Source: Rhodoferax sp. (GTDB taxonomy: Bacteria; Pseudomonadota; Gammaproteobacteria; Burkholderiales; Burkholderiaceae). Taken from it: DNA of 9,167 nucleotides. The number at the start of each line of letters is the position of its first letter. Positions within the stretch are counted from its first letter, which is position 1. The stretch covers positions 1 through 9,167 of the forward strand of contig JAIFMT010000111.1 of assembly GCA_020048295.1 (NCBI GenBank). The letters run 5' to 3'. Below the pieces are notes generated by a model, which was not told where the DNA came from, did no database searches, and worked only from the letters and a program-made list of their open reading frames with translations. The position numbers were made by a program, and so were the translations under genes. Positions 1 to 6,269 of the stretch are shown here, piece by piece.

Positions 1-1976
1 TGGCTGTGGCCGTCTTCGTGCTGCAGGCCCTCGCCATTGAGCGTGGTGCGCCCCGAGGTGCCACCGAGCAAGAAGCCGCGCGCCTGCATGTCACCCGCCG
101 CCCACGCCAGGTCACCCACCCGCTGAAAGCCAAACATCGAGTAGTACACGTAAAACGGCACCATGATGCGGTTGCTGGTGCTGTAGCTGGTGGCTGCGGC
201 AATCCAGCTGGCCATGCCGCCGGCCTCGTTGATGCCTTCCTGCAAGATCTGGCCTTTGGTGTCTTCCTTGTAGTACATGACCTGGTCTTTGTCCACCGGG
301 GTGTACTGCTGGCCGGCCGGGTTGTAAATGCCAATCTGGCGAAACAGCCCCTCCATGCCAAAGGTGCGCGCCTCATCCACCAGAATCGGCACCACGCGCG
401 GGCCCAGCGCCTGATCACGCAGCAACTGCGTCAAAAAGCGCACATAGGCTTGGGTGGTGGAGATTTCGCGCCCCTCGGCGGTGGGCTCCATCACCGATTT
501 GAAGGTTTCCAGCGACGGCACGGTAAACGACTCATCGGCGCGCGTGCGGCGCTTGGGCAGGTAGCCCCCCAGGGCTTGGCGGCGCTCGTGCAGGTAGCGC
601 ATCTCGGGCGTGTCGTCGGCCGGCTTGTAAAACGGCAGGTCAGCCAGTTGGCTGTCGGGAATCGGGATGTTGAAACGGTCGCGAAACGCCCGGATGTCGT
701 CGTCGGTGAGCTTCTTGGTCTGGTGCACGTTGTTTTTGCCCTCGCCACTTTTACCCATGCCAAAACCTTTGACGGTCTTGATCAGCAGCACCGACGGCTG
801 GCCCTTGTGATGCACGGCCTGGTGGTAAGCGGCATAGACCTTTTGCGGGTCGTGGCCACCGCGGCGCAGGTTCCAGATGTCGTCGTCGCTGAGCTTGGCC
901 ACCATGGCGGCGGTGCGCGGGTCGCGGCCAAAGAAGTTCTTGCGCACAAAGGCGCCGTCATTGGCCTTGAAGGCCTGGTAGTCGCCGTCCAGCGTGTCCA
1001 TCATCACCTGGCGCAGCGCACCGTCCTTGTCACGCGCCAGCAGCGGGTCCCAGTTGCCACCCCAAATCAGCTTGATCACGTTCCAGTTGGAGCCGCGAAA
1101 CTCGCTCTCCAGTTCCTGAATGATCTTGCCGTTGCCGCGCACCGGGCCGTCCAGGCGCTGCAGGTTGCAGTTGACAACAAACACCAGGTTGTCAAGCTTT
1201 TCGCGCGCTGCCAGGCCAATCGCGCCCAGGCTCTCCACCTCGTCCATTTCACCGTCGCCGCAAAACACCCACACCTTGCGGTTTTCGGTGTTGGCGATGC
1301 CGCGCGCGTGCAGGTACTTCAAAAAACGCGCCTGGTAAATCGCCATCAGCGGGCCCAAGCCCATCGACACCGTGGGGAATTGCCAAAAATCAGGCATCAG
1401 CTTGGGGTGCGGGTAGCTTGAGAGGCCTTTGCCATCGACTTCCTGGCGGAAATGCAGCAGTTGCTCCTCAGTCAAACGCCCTTCCATATAGGCGCGGGCA
1501 TACACACCGGGGGCCACATGGCCCTGGATGTAGAGGCAGTCGCCGCCGTGGTGCTCGCTCTCGGCGTGCCAGAAATGGTTGAAGCCGGCGCCAAACATGT
1601 GCGCCAGTGAGGCAAACGAGCCAATGTGGCCGCCCAGATCACCCCCATCTTCGGGGTGATGCCGGTTGGCTTTGACCACCATCGCCATGGCATTCCAGCG
1701 CATGTAGGCACGCAGGCGCTCCTCGATCTCGATGTTGCCGGGGCAGCGCTCTTCCTGGTCGGGCTCAATCGTGTTGACGTAAGCCGTGTTGGCAGAAAAC
1801 GGCATGTCGATGCTGTTCTGGCGCGCATGCTCGAGCAATTGCTCCAGCAAAAAGTGGGCGCGCTCTGGGCCTGCGTTCTCAATGACGGCACTCAACGCGT
1901 CCATCCACTCGCGGGTTTCCTGGCTGTCGGCATCAGGCGCGCTGCTGCCAGTAGGGTTGCTCGAAGTTGCTGACAT
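1..1976 (-). CDS. aceE: Pyruvate dehydrogenase E1 component, homodimeric type (partial, C-terminus off window)
   Basis: Thiamine-diphosphate E1 subunit of the cytoplasmic pyruvate dehydrogenase complex; it decarboxylates pyruvate and acetylates the lipoyl groups of E2. The minus-strand frame is open from the ATG at 1976 to the left edge and encodes 658 residues, against 887 in the E. coli protein, so roughly the last quarter is missing. Similarity to E. coli AceE is evident throughout. The ThDP-binding GDGEMDE motif is at residues 240-246, followed by the usual downstream NCNLQRLDGP. The mobile active-site loop GEGKNNVHQ has Glu412 and His418 (equivalents of E. coli E401 and H407). DEARTFGMEGLFRQIG lies around residue 535, EGINE at 580-584, and LQHEDGHS at 652-658 carries the His equivalent to E. 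coli H640. The start is set by AGGAG six bases upstream and by the fit of ETREWMDA to the family N-terminus. An ATG four bases further upstream is out of frame. aceF probably follows beyond the left edge (inference). Confidence 0.97.
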   Translation of the reverse strand, partial: MSATSSNPTGSSAPDADSQETREWMDALSAVIENAGPERAHFLLEQLLEHARQNSIDMPFSANTAYVNTIEPDQEERCPGNIEIEERLRAYMRWNAMAMVVKANRHHPEDGGDLGGHIGSFASLAHMFGAGFNHFWHAESEHHGGDCLYIQGHVAPGVYARAYMEGRLTEEQLLHFRQEVDGKGLSSYPHPKLMPDFWQFPTVSMGLGPLMAIYQARFLKYLHARGIANTENRKVWVFCGDGEMDEVESLGAIGLAAREKLDNLVFVVNCNLQRLDGPVRGNGKIIQELESEFRGSNWNVIKLIWGGNWDPLLARDKDGALRQVMMDTLDGDYQAFKANDGAFVRKNFFGRDPRTAAMVAKLSDDDIWNLRRGGHDPQKVYAAYHQAVHHKGQPSVLLIKTVKGFGMGKSGEGKNNVHQTKKLTDDDIRAFRDRFNIPIPDSQLADLPFYKPADDTPEMRYLHERRQALGGYLPKRRTRADESFTVPSLETFKSVMEPTAEGREISTTQAYVRFLTQLLRDQALGPRVVPILVDEARTFGMEGLFRQIGIYNPAGQQYTPVDKDQVMYYKEDTKGQILQEGINEAGGMASWIAAATSYSTSNRIMVPFYVYYSMFGFQRVGDLAWAAGDMQARGFLLGGTSGRTTLNGEGLQHEDGHS

Positions 1977-1981
1977 GCATG

Positions 1982-1986
1982 TCTCC
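1982..1986 (-). promoter_or_regulatory. Shine-Dalgarno site of aceE
   Basis: Read on the minus strand, AGGAG is followed by six bases and then the ATG at 1976. This spacing favours that ATG over the out-of-frame ATG at 1980, which would leave only two bases. Confidence 0.75.
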
Positions 1987-2060
1987 TGGTGTTGTTGCGA
2001 GGTAATGGTAGTTGAAAAGCCTGCCGCGAGGGCGGTGGCGAATTCTATGACCATTTTGTC

Positions 2061-2103
2061 AATATTTCATATTGAATCTTATTGCTTCATATTATGAAAT
2101 ATT
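2061..2103. promoter_or_regulatory. Inverted repeat with nested palindrome, candidate operator
   Basis: Two perfect 11-bp arms, AATATTTCATA (2061-2071) and TATGAAATATT (2093-2103), are separated by 21 bp. Nested inside is a tighter palindrome, TTCATA-T-TATGAA (2086-2098). A related imperfect palindrome, TTCATATTGAA, lies at 2066-2076. TTCATATT therefore occurs twice as a direct repeat with a 20-bp period, about two helical turns (2066-2073 and 2086-2093). This is the arrangement expected for a dimeric regulator binding two sites on one DNA face. The 2086-2098 palindrome overlaps the candidate aceE -10. The regulator is unknown; the neighbouring FixJ-type protein is one candidate, and the site does not look like the E. 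coli PdhR operator. AT-richness raises the chance that part of the symmetry is accidental. Confidence 0.5.
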
Positions 2104-2143
2104 TGCAAGCATCAAATCAACGAAAACTCCTACACTCCGGCCC

Positions 2144-4696
2144 ATGCCATCGCCGCCCCTTGCCGATCAACGAACCGCCCCGCGCCTGGCGCTCGCAGCG
2201 CGCCTGCGGCTCTGGTGGTCGCGCCAGACACCGCATCGGCAGGACCGTTTTGCCATGCTGGCCCCGCTGGCGGCGGTGCTGCTGTTTCTGCTGGCCATCG
2301 TGGCGGCTTTTGGCTATCTGCGGCTGGAAGAAATTGCCCGCGAGCGCGAGGCCATCAGCCGGGACATTGAATACACCCAGCAGCGCCTGCGTCTGCGGCT
2401 TTTGGAGCAGCAAGAGCAGTTCATGCGGCTGGCACGCGAAATCTCCAGCCGCGAGGTCAGCCATGCCGATTTCCTGGCACGCGCAGAGGCGTTTGCCAAC
2501 ATTTATCCTGAACTGCAGGGCTTGACCTGGATTGACGAGAACAAGCGGGTCAGAGTCAGCTTCAACACCGCCAGCCGCTCCGACAAATACCAAAAGAGCA
2601 GTGGTTCCAGCATTGAGGCGCGCGACACTGTCGAAAATTTCAACACCACGCGCGAGCTGTTGCTGCCCATTTATTCCACCCCGCAGGCGCAACCCAACCT
2701 GGCGGCAGTTCTGCAACTGCATTTACCGCTGATCGACAAAGCCCGTTTCAAGGGCGATCTGATGGCTGAGTATTCGGTGGATGCGCTGTACCGCTACGGC
2801 GTGCCGCTGGAGATCACCTCCAAATATGCAGTGTCTTTTCATGACATGGCGGGCAACGCACTGGCAGGCATCACCATGCCCGAGGGCACCCTCAAACGCC
2901 GTTTGCTGCCTGGGGCGAACCCGGTGAATGCCTACGAAATCCCAGTATCCCCCGTGGGCAATGGCCTGACCCTGCGTGGTCAGGTGTATCGCACCTCGTT
3001 TGGCCTGATTGGCAGCGGCTTGTTCTGGCTGGTGATGGTACTCAGCGCCATCACCGCCTGGCTGCTGCTGGCCAACTGGCGCCACACGCGCCGGCGTATT
3101 CAGGCGCAGGATGCCCTGGTGCAGGAGACCGCGTTTCGCCGCGCCATGGAAAACTCCATGCTCACCGGCATGCGGGCAATGGACATGCAGGGCCGCATCA
3201 CCTACGTCAACTCGGCGTTTTGCAGCATGACGGGCTGGAGGGAACAAGACCTGATTGGCCGCTCGGCACCCTTTCCGTATTGGCCCGATGAGGATTTTGA
3301 GGAACTCAAAACCCGGTTGTCCGAGGAACTGTCCGGCCGCGTGCAGGCCAGCGGCATCCAGTTTCGCGTCAAGCGCAAGGACGGCAGCATCATCGACGCG
3401 CGCCTGTATGTGTCGCCGCTGATTGACGCCTTTGGCCAGCAGACCGGCTGGATGACCTCGATGACCGACATCACCGAGCCCAACCGGGTGCGCGAGCAGC
3501 TGGCTGCCTCGCATGAGCGCTTCACCACCGTGCTCGAAGCGCTGGATGCCTCCATTTCGGTGGCCCCGCTGGGCAGCGACGAACTGCTGTTTGCCAACAA
3601 GCTGTACCGCTTGTGGTTTGGCACCATCGCCCAGGGTCACCTGCAACTGGTCGCCGAGGCCGGTGTACCCACCCCCGCCACCAGCGACGAGACGCAGGAC
3701 GTGGTCGATGCCTTTGCCGGCCTGCCCACCACCCACCTGCACGACAAGGAAACCGAGAGCGCCGAAGTCTATCTGGGCAGTCTGGGCCGCTGGCTGGAGG
3801 TGCGCACGCGCTACCTGAGCTGGGTCGATGGGCGGCTGGCGCAAATGGTGATTGCGACCGACATCACGGCTCGGCGCGTGGCCGAAGAGCAGTCTGAAGT
3901 GCAGGCTGAACGCGCCCAGGCCTCGAGCCGGCTGATCACCATGGGCGAGATGGCATCGAGTGTGGCGCACGAACTCAACCAGCCGCTGACCGCCATCAAC
4001 AACTACTGCAACGGCATGGTGTCGCGCATCAAAGCCAGCCAGATCAGCCAGGAGGAATTGCTCGGTGCGCTGGAAAAGACCGCGCGCCAGGCGCACCGCG
4101 CTGGCCAGATCATCCAGCGCATCCGCTCGTTTGTGAAACGCAGCGAGCCCAACCGCACCGTGGCCAGCGTCAGCAACATGGTGGCAGAAGCCGTTGAACT
4201 GGCTGAAATTGAGCTGCGCCGGCGCAATGTCAAGCTGACCCAGTATGTGGCGCCAGGCATGCCCAACGTGATGGTCGATCCGATCCTGATCGAACAGGTG
4301 CTGCTCAACTTGCTGAAAAACGCCGCTGAATCGGTCGATGCGGCGCAGCGCCCCACCGCGCAGCGGCTGGTCAAGCTGCGCGTGGCACCGGTGCAGGTGG
4401 AAGGCAAGGTGGTGATCGAATTCAAGGTGATCGACTCGGGGGCCGGCATTGCGCCCGAAGTCATGGCGCGCCTTTACGAGGCGTTTTACTCCACCAAGGC
4501 CGAAGGCATGGGCATCGGCCTGAGCCTGTGCCGCTCGATCGTCGAGTCGCACATGGGGCGGATGAAAGCCGAGAACCTCTACAATGGTGAGCTGCTGACG
4601 GGCTGTTGTTTCACGTTCTGGATCCCCATGACAGACCCGATGGCCACAGTCGCCTTGAAGCGCCCAGAACACCAAGGATTCCAGGTTTCACCATGA
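2144..4696 (+). CDS. Membrane-bound PAS sensor histidine kinase of a FixL/FixJ-like two-component system
   Basis: An 850-residue hybrid-free sensor kinase that should autophosphorylate on His and pass phosphate to the adjacent response regulator. From the N-terminus: a short basic cytoplasmic tail; a transmembrane helix at about 37-59; an extracytoplasmic region of about 225 residues, perhaps CHASE-like (YPELQGLTWID); a second transmembrane helix at about 287-310; PAS/PAC at about 331-446 (ITYVNSAFCSMTGW ... MTDIT); a more divergent second PAS at about 455-577 (ending ATDITARR); then HisKA with phospho-acceptor His609 in VAHELNQPL. The ATPase domain has the N-box NLLKNAAES (Asn726), DSGAGI (from 764) and GMGIGL (from 788). 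HELNQPL is typical of the FixL/NtrB-like kinases paired with FixJ regulators. The ATG at 2144 is preferred: the in-frame TTG at 2072 would place coding sequence over the AT-rich palindromes. ATG 2254 would lose the basic tail before TM1. No strong ribosome-binding site is visible. The stimulus cannot be read from sequence. Confidence 0.9.
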   Translation: MPSPPLADQRTAPRLALAARLRLWWSRQTPHRQDRFAMLAPLAAVLLFLLAIVAAFGYLRLEEIAREREAISRDIEYTQQRLRLRLLEQQEQFMRLAREISSREVSHADFLARAEAFANIYPELQGLTWIDENKRVRVSFNTASRSDKYQKSSGSSIEARDTVENFNTTRELLLPIYSTPQAQPNLAAVLQLHLPLIDKARFKGDLMAEYSVDALYRYGVPLEITSKYAVSFHDMAGNALAGITMPEGTLKRRLLPGANPVNAYEIPVSPVGNGLTLRGQVYRTSFGLIGSGLFWLVMVLSAITAWLLLANWRHTRRRIQAQDALVQETAFRRAMENSMLTGMRAMDMQGRITYVNSAFCSMTGWREQDLIGRSAPFPYWPDEDFEELKTRLSEELSGRVQASGIQFRVKRKDGSIIDARLYVSPLIDAFGQQTGWMTSMTDITEPNRVREQLAASHERFTTVLEALDASISVAPLGSDELLFANKLYRLWFGTIAQGHLQLVAEAGVPTPATSDETQDVVDAFAGLPTTHLHDKETESAEVYLGSLGRWLEVRTRYLSWVDGRLAQMVIATDITARRVAEEQSEVQAERAQASSRLITMGEMASSVAHELNQPLTAINNYCNGMVSRIKASQISQEELLGALEKTARQAHRAGQIIQRIRSFVKRSEPNRTVASVSNMVAEAVELAEIELRRRNVKLTQYVAPGMPNVMVDPILIEQVLLNLLKNAAESVDAAQRPTAQRLVKLRVAPVQVEGKVVIEFKVIDSGAGIAPEVMARLYEAFYSTKAEGMGIGLSLCRSIVESHMGRMKAENLYNGELLTGCCFTFWIPMTDPMATVALKRPEHQGFQVSP

Positions 4697-5319
4697 GTTT
4701 GATCCCCAAAAAAGGCACCGTTTATGTCATCGACGATGACGAGGCAGTGCGCGATTCATTGCAATGGCTGCTGGAAGGCAAAGACTACCGGGTGCGTTGC
4801 TTTGATTCGGCCGAGTCGTTTCTGGCCCGCTACGATGCCCGTGAAGTGGCCTGCCTGATCGTCGATATCCGCATGGGTGGCATGACCGGCCTGGAGCTGC
4901 AAAATCGCCTGATCGAAAGCCACTCGCCGCTGCCGCTGGCCTTTATCACCGGCCACGGTGACGTCCCCATGGCGGTTGACACCATGAAAAAGGGCGCCAT
5001 GGACTTCATCCAGAAACCCTTCAATGAAGAGCAGCTGGTGCCGCTGGTCGAGCGCATGCTGGAGCAGGCCAAGGAATCATTTGCCGACTACCAGAGTGCC
5101 ATCACCCGCGACGCGCTGATGGCCCGCCTCACCCTGCGCGAATCGCAGGTGCTGGAGCGCATTGTGGCTGGGCGGCTGAACAAGCAAATTGCCGACGACC
5201 TGGGCATCAGCATCAAGACCGTTGAGGCGCACCGCGCCAACATCATGGAAAAGCTCGCCGCCAACACCGTGGCCGACCTGCTGAAAATCGCCCTGGGGCC
5301 CAATGCCGTGAAACCCTGA
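4693..5319 (+). CDS. FixJ/NarL-type response regulator (receiver plus LuxR HTH)
   Basis: A 208-residue DNA-binding response regulator, presumably phosphorylated by the kinase encoded immediately upstream. The receiver domain (about 8-122) has the acidic pocket DDDE at 14-17, phospho-acceptor Asp58 in LIVDIRMGG, Thr86 in ITGHGD and Lys108 in QKPF. The C-terminal LuxR-type helix-turn-helix (about 140-200) contains LTLRESQVLERIVAGRLNKQ and the recognition helix ISIKTVEAHRANIMEKL, as in FixJ, TodT and StyR relatives. Its ATG overlaps the kinase stop (ATGA, 4693-4696), so the two are translationally coupled; there is no strong Shine-Dalgarno. An upstream in-frame TTG (4606) would add 29 unlike residues and is rejected. 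The receiver has Gly62 where most family members have Pro (usual DxRMPG). Targets are unknown. aceE and its own operon are candidates by position. Confidence 0.92.
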   Translation: MSLIPKKGTVYVIDDDEAVRDSLQWLLEGKDYRVRCFDSAESFLARYDAREVACLIVDIRMGGMTGLELQNRLIESHSPLPLAFITGHGDVPMAVDTMKKGAMDFIQKPFNEEQLVPLVERMLEQAKESFADYQSAITRDALMARLTLRESQVLERIVAGRLNKQIADDLGISIKTVEAHRANIMEKLAANTVADLLKIALGPNAVKP

Positions 5320-5330
5320 ACCCCACTTTT

Positions 5331-5386
5331 AGCTATTTTTTATGTAGCTATCACCGCCCGCCCCCTATGGACTAGCGGGCTTTTTT
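5331..5386 (+). repeat. Short extragenic repeat, copy 1 (AGCTAT-N8-TAGCTATCA family)
   Basis: AGCTAT (5331-5336), eight variable bases, TAGCTATCA (5345-5353), then 27 bases containing GGACTAGCGGGC and a T-run. It aligns without gaps to 9103-9152 at about 30 of 50 positions, with the 6- and 9-base blocks identical. AGCTA/TAGCT can form a small stem. Motifs of this kind recur between genes in Comamonadaceae genomes as I recall them; no search was made. In this copy the second half forms the terminator-like hairpin described separately. Confidence 0.6.
5356..5386 (+). terminator. Rho-independent terminator-like hairpin after the response regulator gene
   Basis: GCCCGC (5356-5361) pairs with GCGGGC (5375-5380) across a 13-base loop, followed directly by TTTTTT (5381-5386). 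It lies 37 bases after the response regulator stop and should end the kinase/regulator transcript. The T-run ends only 16 bases before the folD ATG, so it could instead act as an attenuator if folD is read from upstream. Confidence 0.7.
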
Positions 5387-5395
5387 ATTGATAAT
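5368..5395 (+). promoter_or_regulatory. Possible folD promoter overlapping the terminator, giving a leaderless mRNA
   Basis: TGGACT (5368-5373, 4 of 6 bases to the -35 consensus), a 16-bp spacer and GATAAT (5390-5395, 5 of 6 to the -10 consensus). Initiation about seven bases downstream would fall at or next to the folD ATG at 5403. This is the only promoter-like pair I see that would separate folD from the upstream operon. No Shine-Dalgarno precedes folD, which agrees with a leaderless message but does not prove it. Confidence 0.35.
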
Positions 5396-5402
5396 TCTCA
5401 AA

Positions 5403-6269
5403 ATGACCACAGCCCACACGCCCGCCCAGATCATCGACGGAGTCGCCCTCTCCAAACAGCTGCGCACCGAGGTATCCATTCGCGTACAGGCGCTCAAGGC
5501 GCGCGGGGTCACGCCCGGCCTGGCGGTGATTCTGGTCGGCGAAAACCCGGCCAGCCAGGTGTATGTGCGCAACAAGGTCAAGGCCTGTGAAGAAGCCGGA
5601 CTGCATTCGGTGCTGGAAAAGTACGAGGCCACCCTGCCCGAGGCCGAGTTGCTGGCGCGCATCGACGCCCTCAACCACGACCCCGCCATTCATGGCATTC
5701 TGGTGCAGTTGCCGGTGCCCGCGCACATCAATTCGGCCAAGGTCATCGAGGCCATCTCGCCAGCCAAAGACGTGGATGGCTTTCACGTCGCCAGCGCCGG
5801 GGCCCTGATGACGGGCATGCCGGGCTTTTGGCCCTGCACACCGTACGGCTGCATGAAGATGCTCGAATCCATCCACTTTGACCTGCGCGGCAAGCACGCC
5901 GTGGTGATTGGCCGCAGCAACATCGTTGGCAAGCCGATGGCGCTGATGCTGCTGCAAAAAAACGCCACCGTCACCATTTGCCATAGCGCCACGCGTGACC
6001 TCAAGGCAATGACACTGCAGGCCGACCTGATCGTGGCGGCGGTGGGCAAGCGCAATGTGCTCACCGCCGATATGGTCAAACCCGGTGCAGTGGTGCTCGA
6101 TGTCGGCATGAACCGCAACGATGCCGGCAAGCTGTGTGGCGATGTCGATTTTGACGGCGTGCGTCAGGTGGCCAGCGCCATTACCCCGGTGCCTGGCGGG
6201 GTTGGGCCGATGACCATTACCATGCTGCTGGTCAACACCCTTGAAGCCGCCGAACGCACCGCATCATGA
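5403..6269 (+). CDS. folD: Bifunctional methylenetetrahydrofolate dehydrogenase / methenyltetrahydrofolate cyclohydrolase
   Basis: Cytoplasmic one-carbon enzyme: NADP-dependent oxidation of 5,10-methylene-THF to methenyl-THF and its hydrolysis to 10-formyl-THF, feeding purine and formyl-Met-tRNA synthesis. It is 288 residues, the same length as the E. coli enzyme. The N-terminal catalytic domain has [17 protein letters not shown] with the conserved Tyr54 and catalytic Lys58, QLPVPAH (102-108) and PAKDVDGFH with Asp125. The Rossmann domain has the GRSNIVGKP nucleotide loop (170-178). The signature [10 protein letters not shown] is at 262-271. ATG 5403 is chosen because it gives the family length; the in-frame TTG at 5388 lies at the end of the terminator T-run. 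There is no recognisable Shine-Dalgarno. The stop overlaps the start of prlC by ATGA. All expected active-site residues are present. Confidence 0.97.
   Translation: MTTAHTPAQIIDGVALSKQLRTEVSIRVQALKARGVTPGLAVILVGENPASQVYVRNKVKACEEAGLHSVLEKYEATLPEAELLARIDALNHDPAIHGILVQLPVPAHINSAKVIEAISPAKDVDGFHVASAGALMTGMPGFWPCTPYGCMKMLESIHFDLRGKHAVVIGRSNIVGKPMALMLLQKNATVTICHSATRDLKAMTLQADLIVAAVGKRNVLTADMVKPGAVVLDVGMNRNDAGKLCGDVDFDGVRQVASAITPVPGGVGPMTITMLLVNTLEAAERTAS

Larger units (their letters stand above)
1977..2143. promoter_or_regulatory. Divergent intergenic region between aceE and the sensor kinase gene
   Basis: This 167-bp region must hold the 5' ends of two divergent transcripts. About 2041-2120 is strikingly AT-rich compared with the GC-rich genes on either side, as expected for promoters. 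On the minus strand a possible aceE promoter is TTGATT (2120-2115), 18-bp spacer, CATAAT (2096-2091), which would give an aceE leader of roughly 110 nt. A perfect TTGACA is also present on the minus strand (2062-2057) but has no good -10 at normal spacing. On the plus strand TATTAT (2090-2095) resembles a -10 but lacks a convincing -35, so I cannot place the kinase promoter. Palindromic elements inside the region are listed separately. The promoter calls are by eye only. Confidence 0.5.

Noticed and set aside
6..1421. Long plus-strand open frame (471 codons) opposite aceE
   Set aside because: Its translation is rich in His, Gln, Arg and Val and shows no family motifs. It is the antisense shadow of aceE, whose conserved protein sequence explains the region.
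1933..1980. Out-of-frame ATG at 1980 opening a 15-codon frame across the aceE start
   Set aside because: Only two bases separate it from AGGAG, so initiation there is unlikely. It is probably a by-product of the ATGCATG sequence rather than a leader peptide.
2020..2039. GC-rich possible hairpin in the aceE leader
   Set aside because: Only four contiguous base pairs plus a 3-bp outer helix broken by mismatches, with no T-run. It is too weak to call as an attenuator or riboswitch.
2072..2143. TTG start at 2072 for the sensor kinase
   Set aside because: It would add 24 residues translated from the AT-rich palindromic promoter region, has no ribosome-binding site, and is not needed for TM1. ATG 2144 is more plausible.
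2723..4675. 650-codon minus-strand frame opposite the sensor kinase
   Set aside because: Antisense shadow in GC-rich DNA: low-complexity composition and no recognisable domain, whereas the plus strand encodes complete PAS, HisKA and ATPase motifs.
4606..4692. Upstream TTG start for the response regulator
   Set aside because: The extra 29 residues would lie inside the kinase gene and do not resemble a receiver N-terminus. ATG 4693 gives a normal FixJ length and an ATGA overlap.
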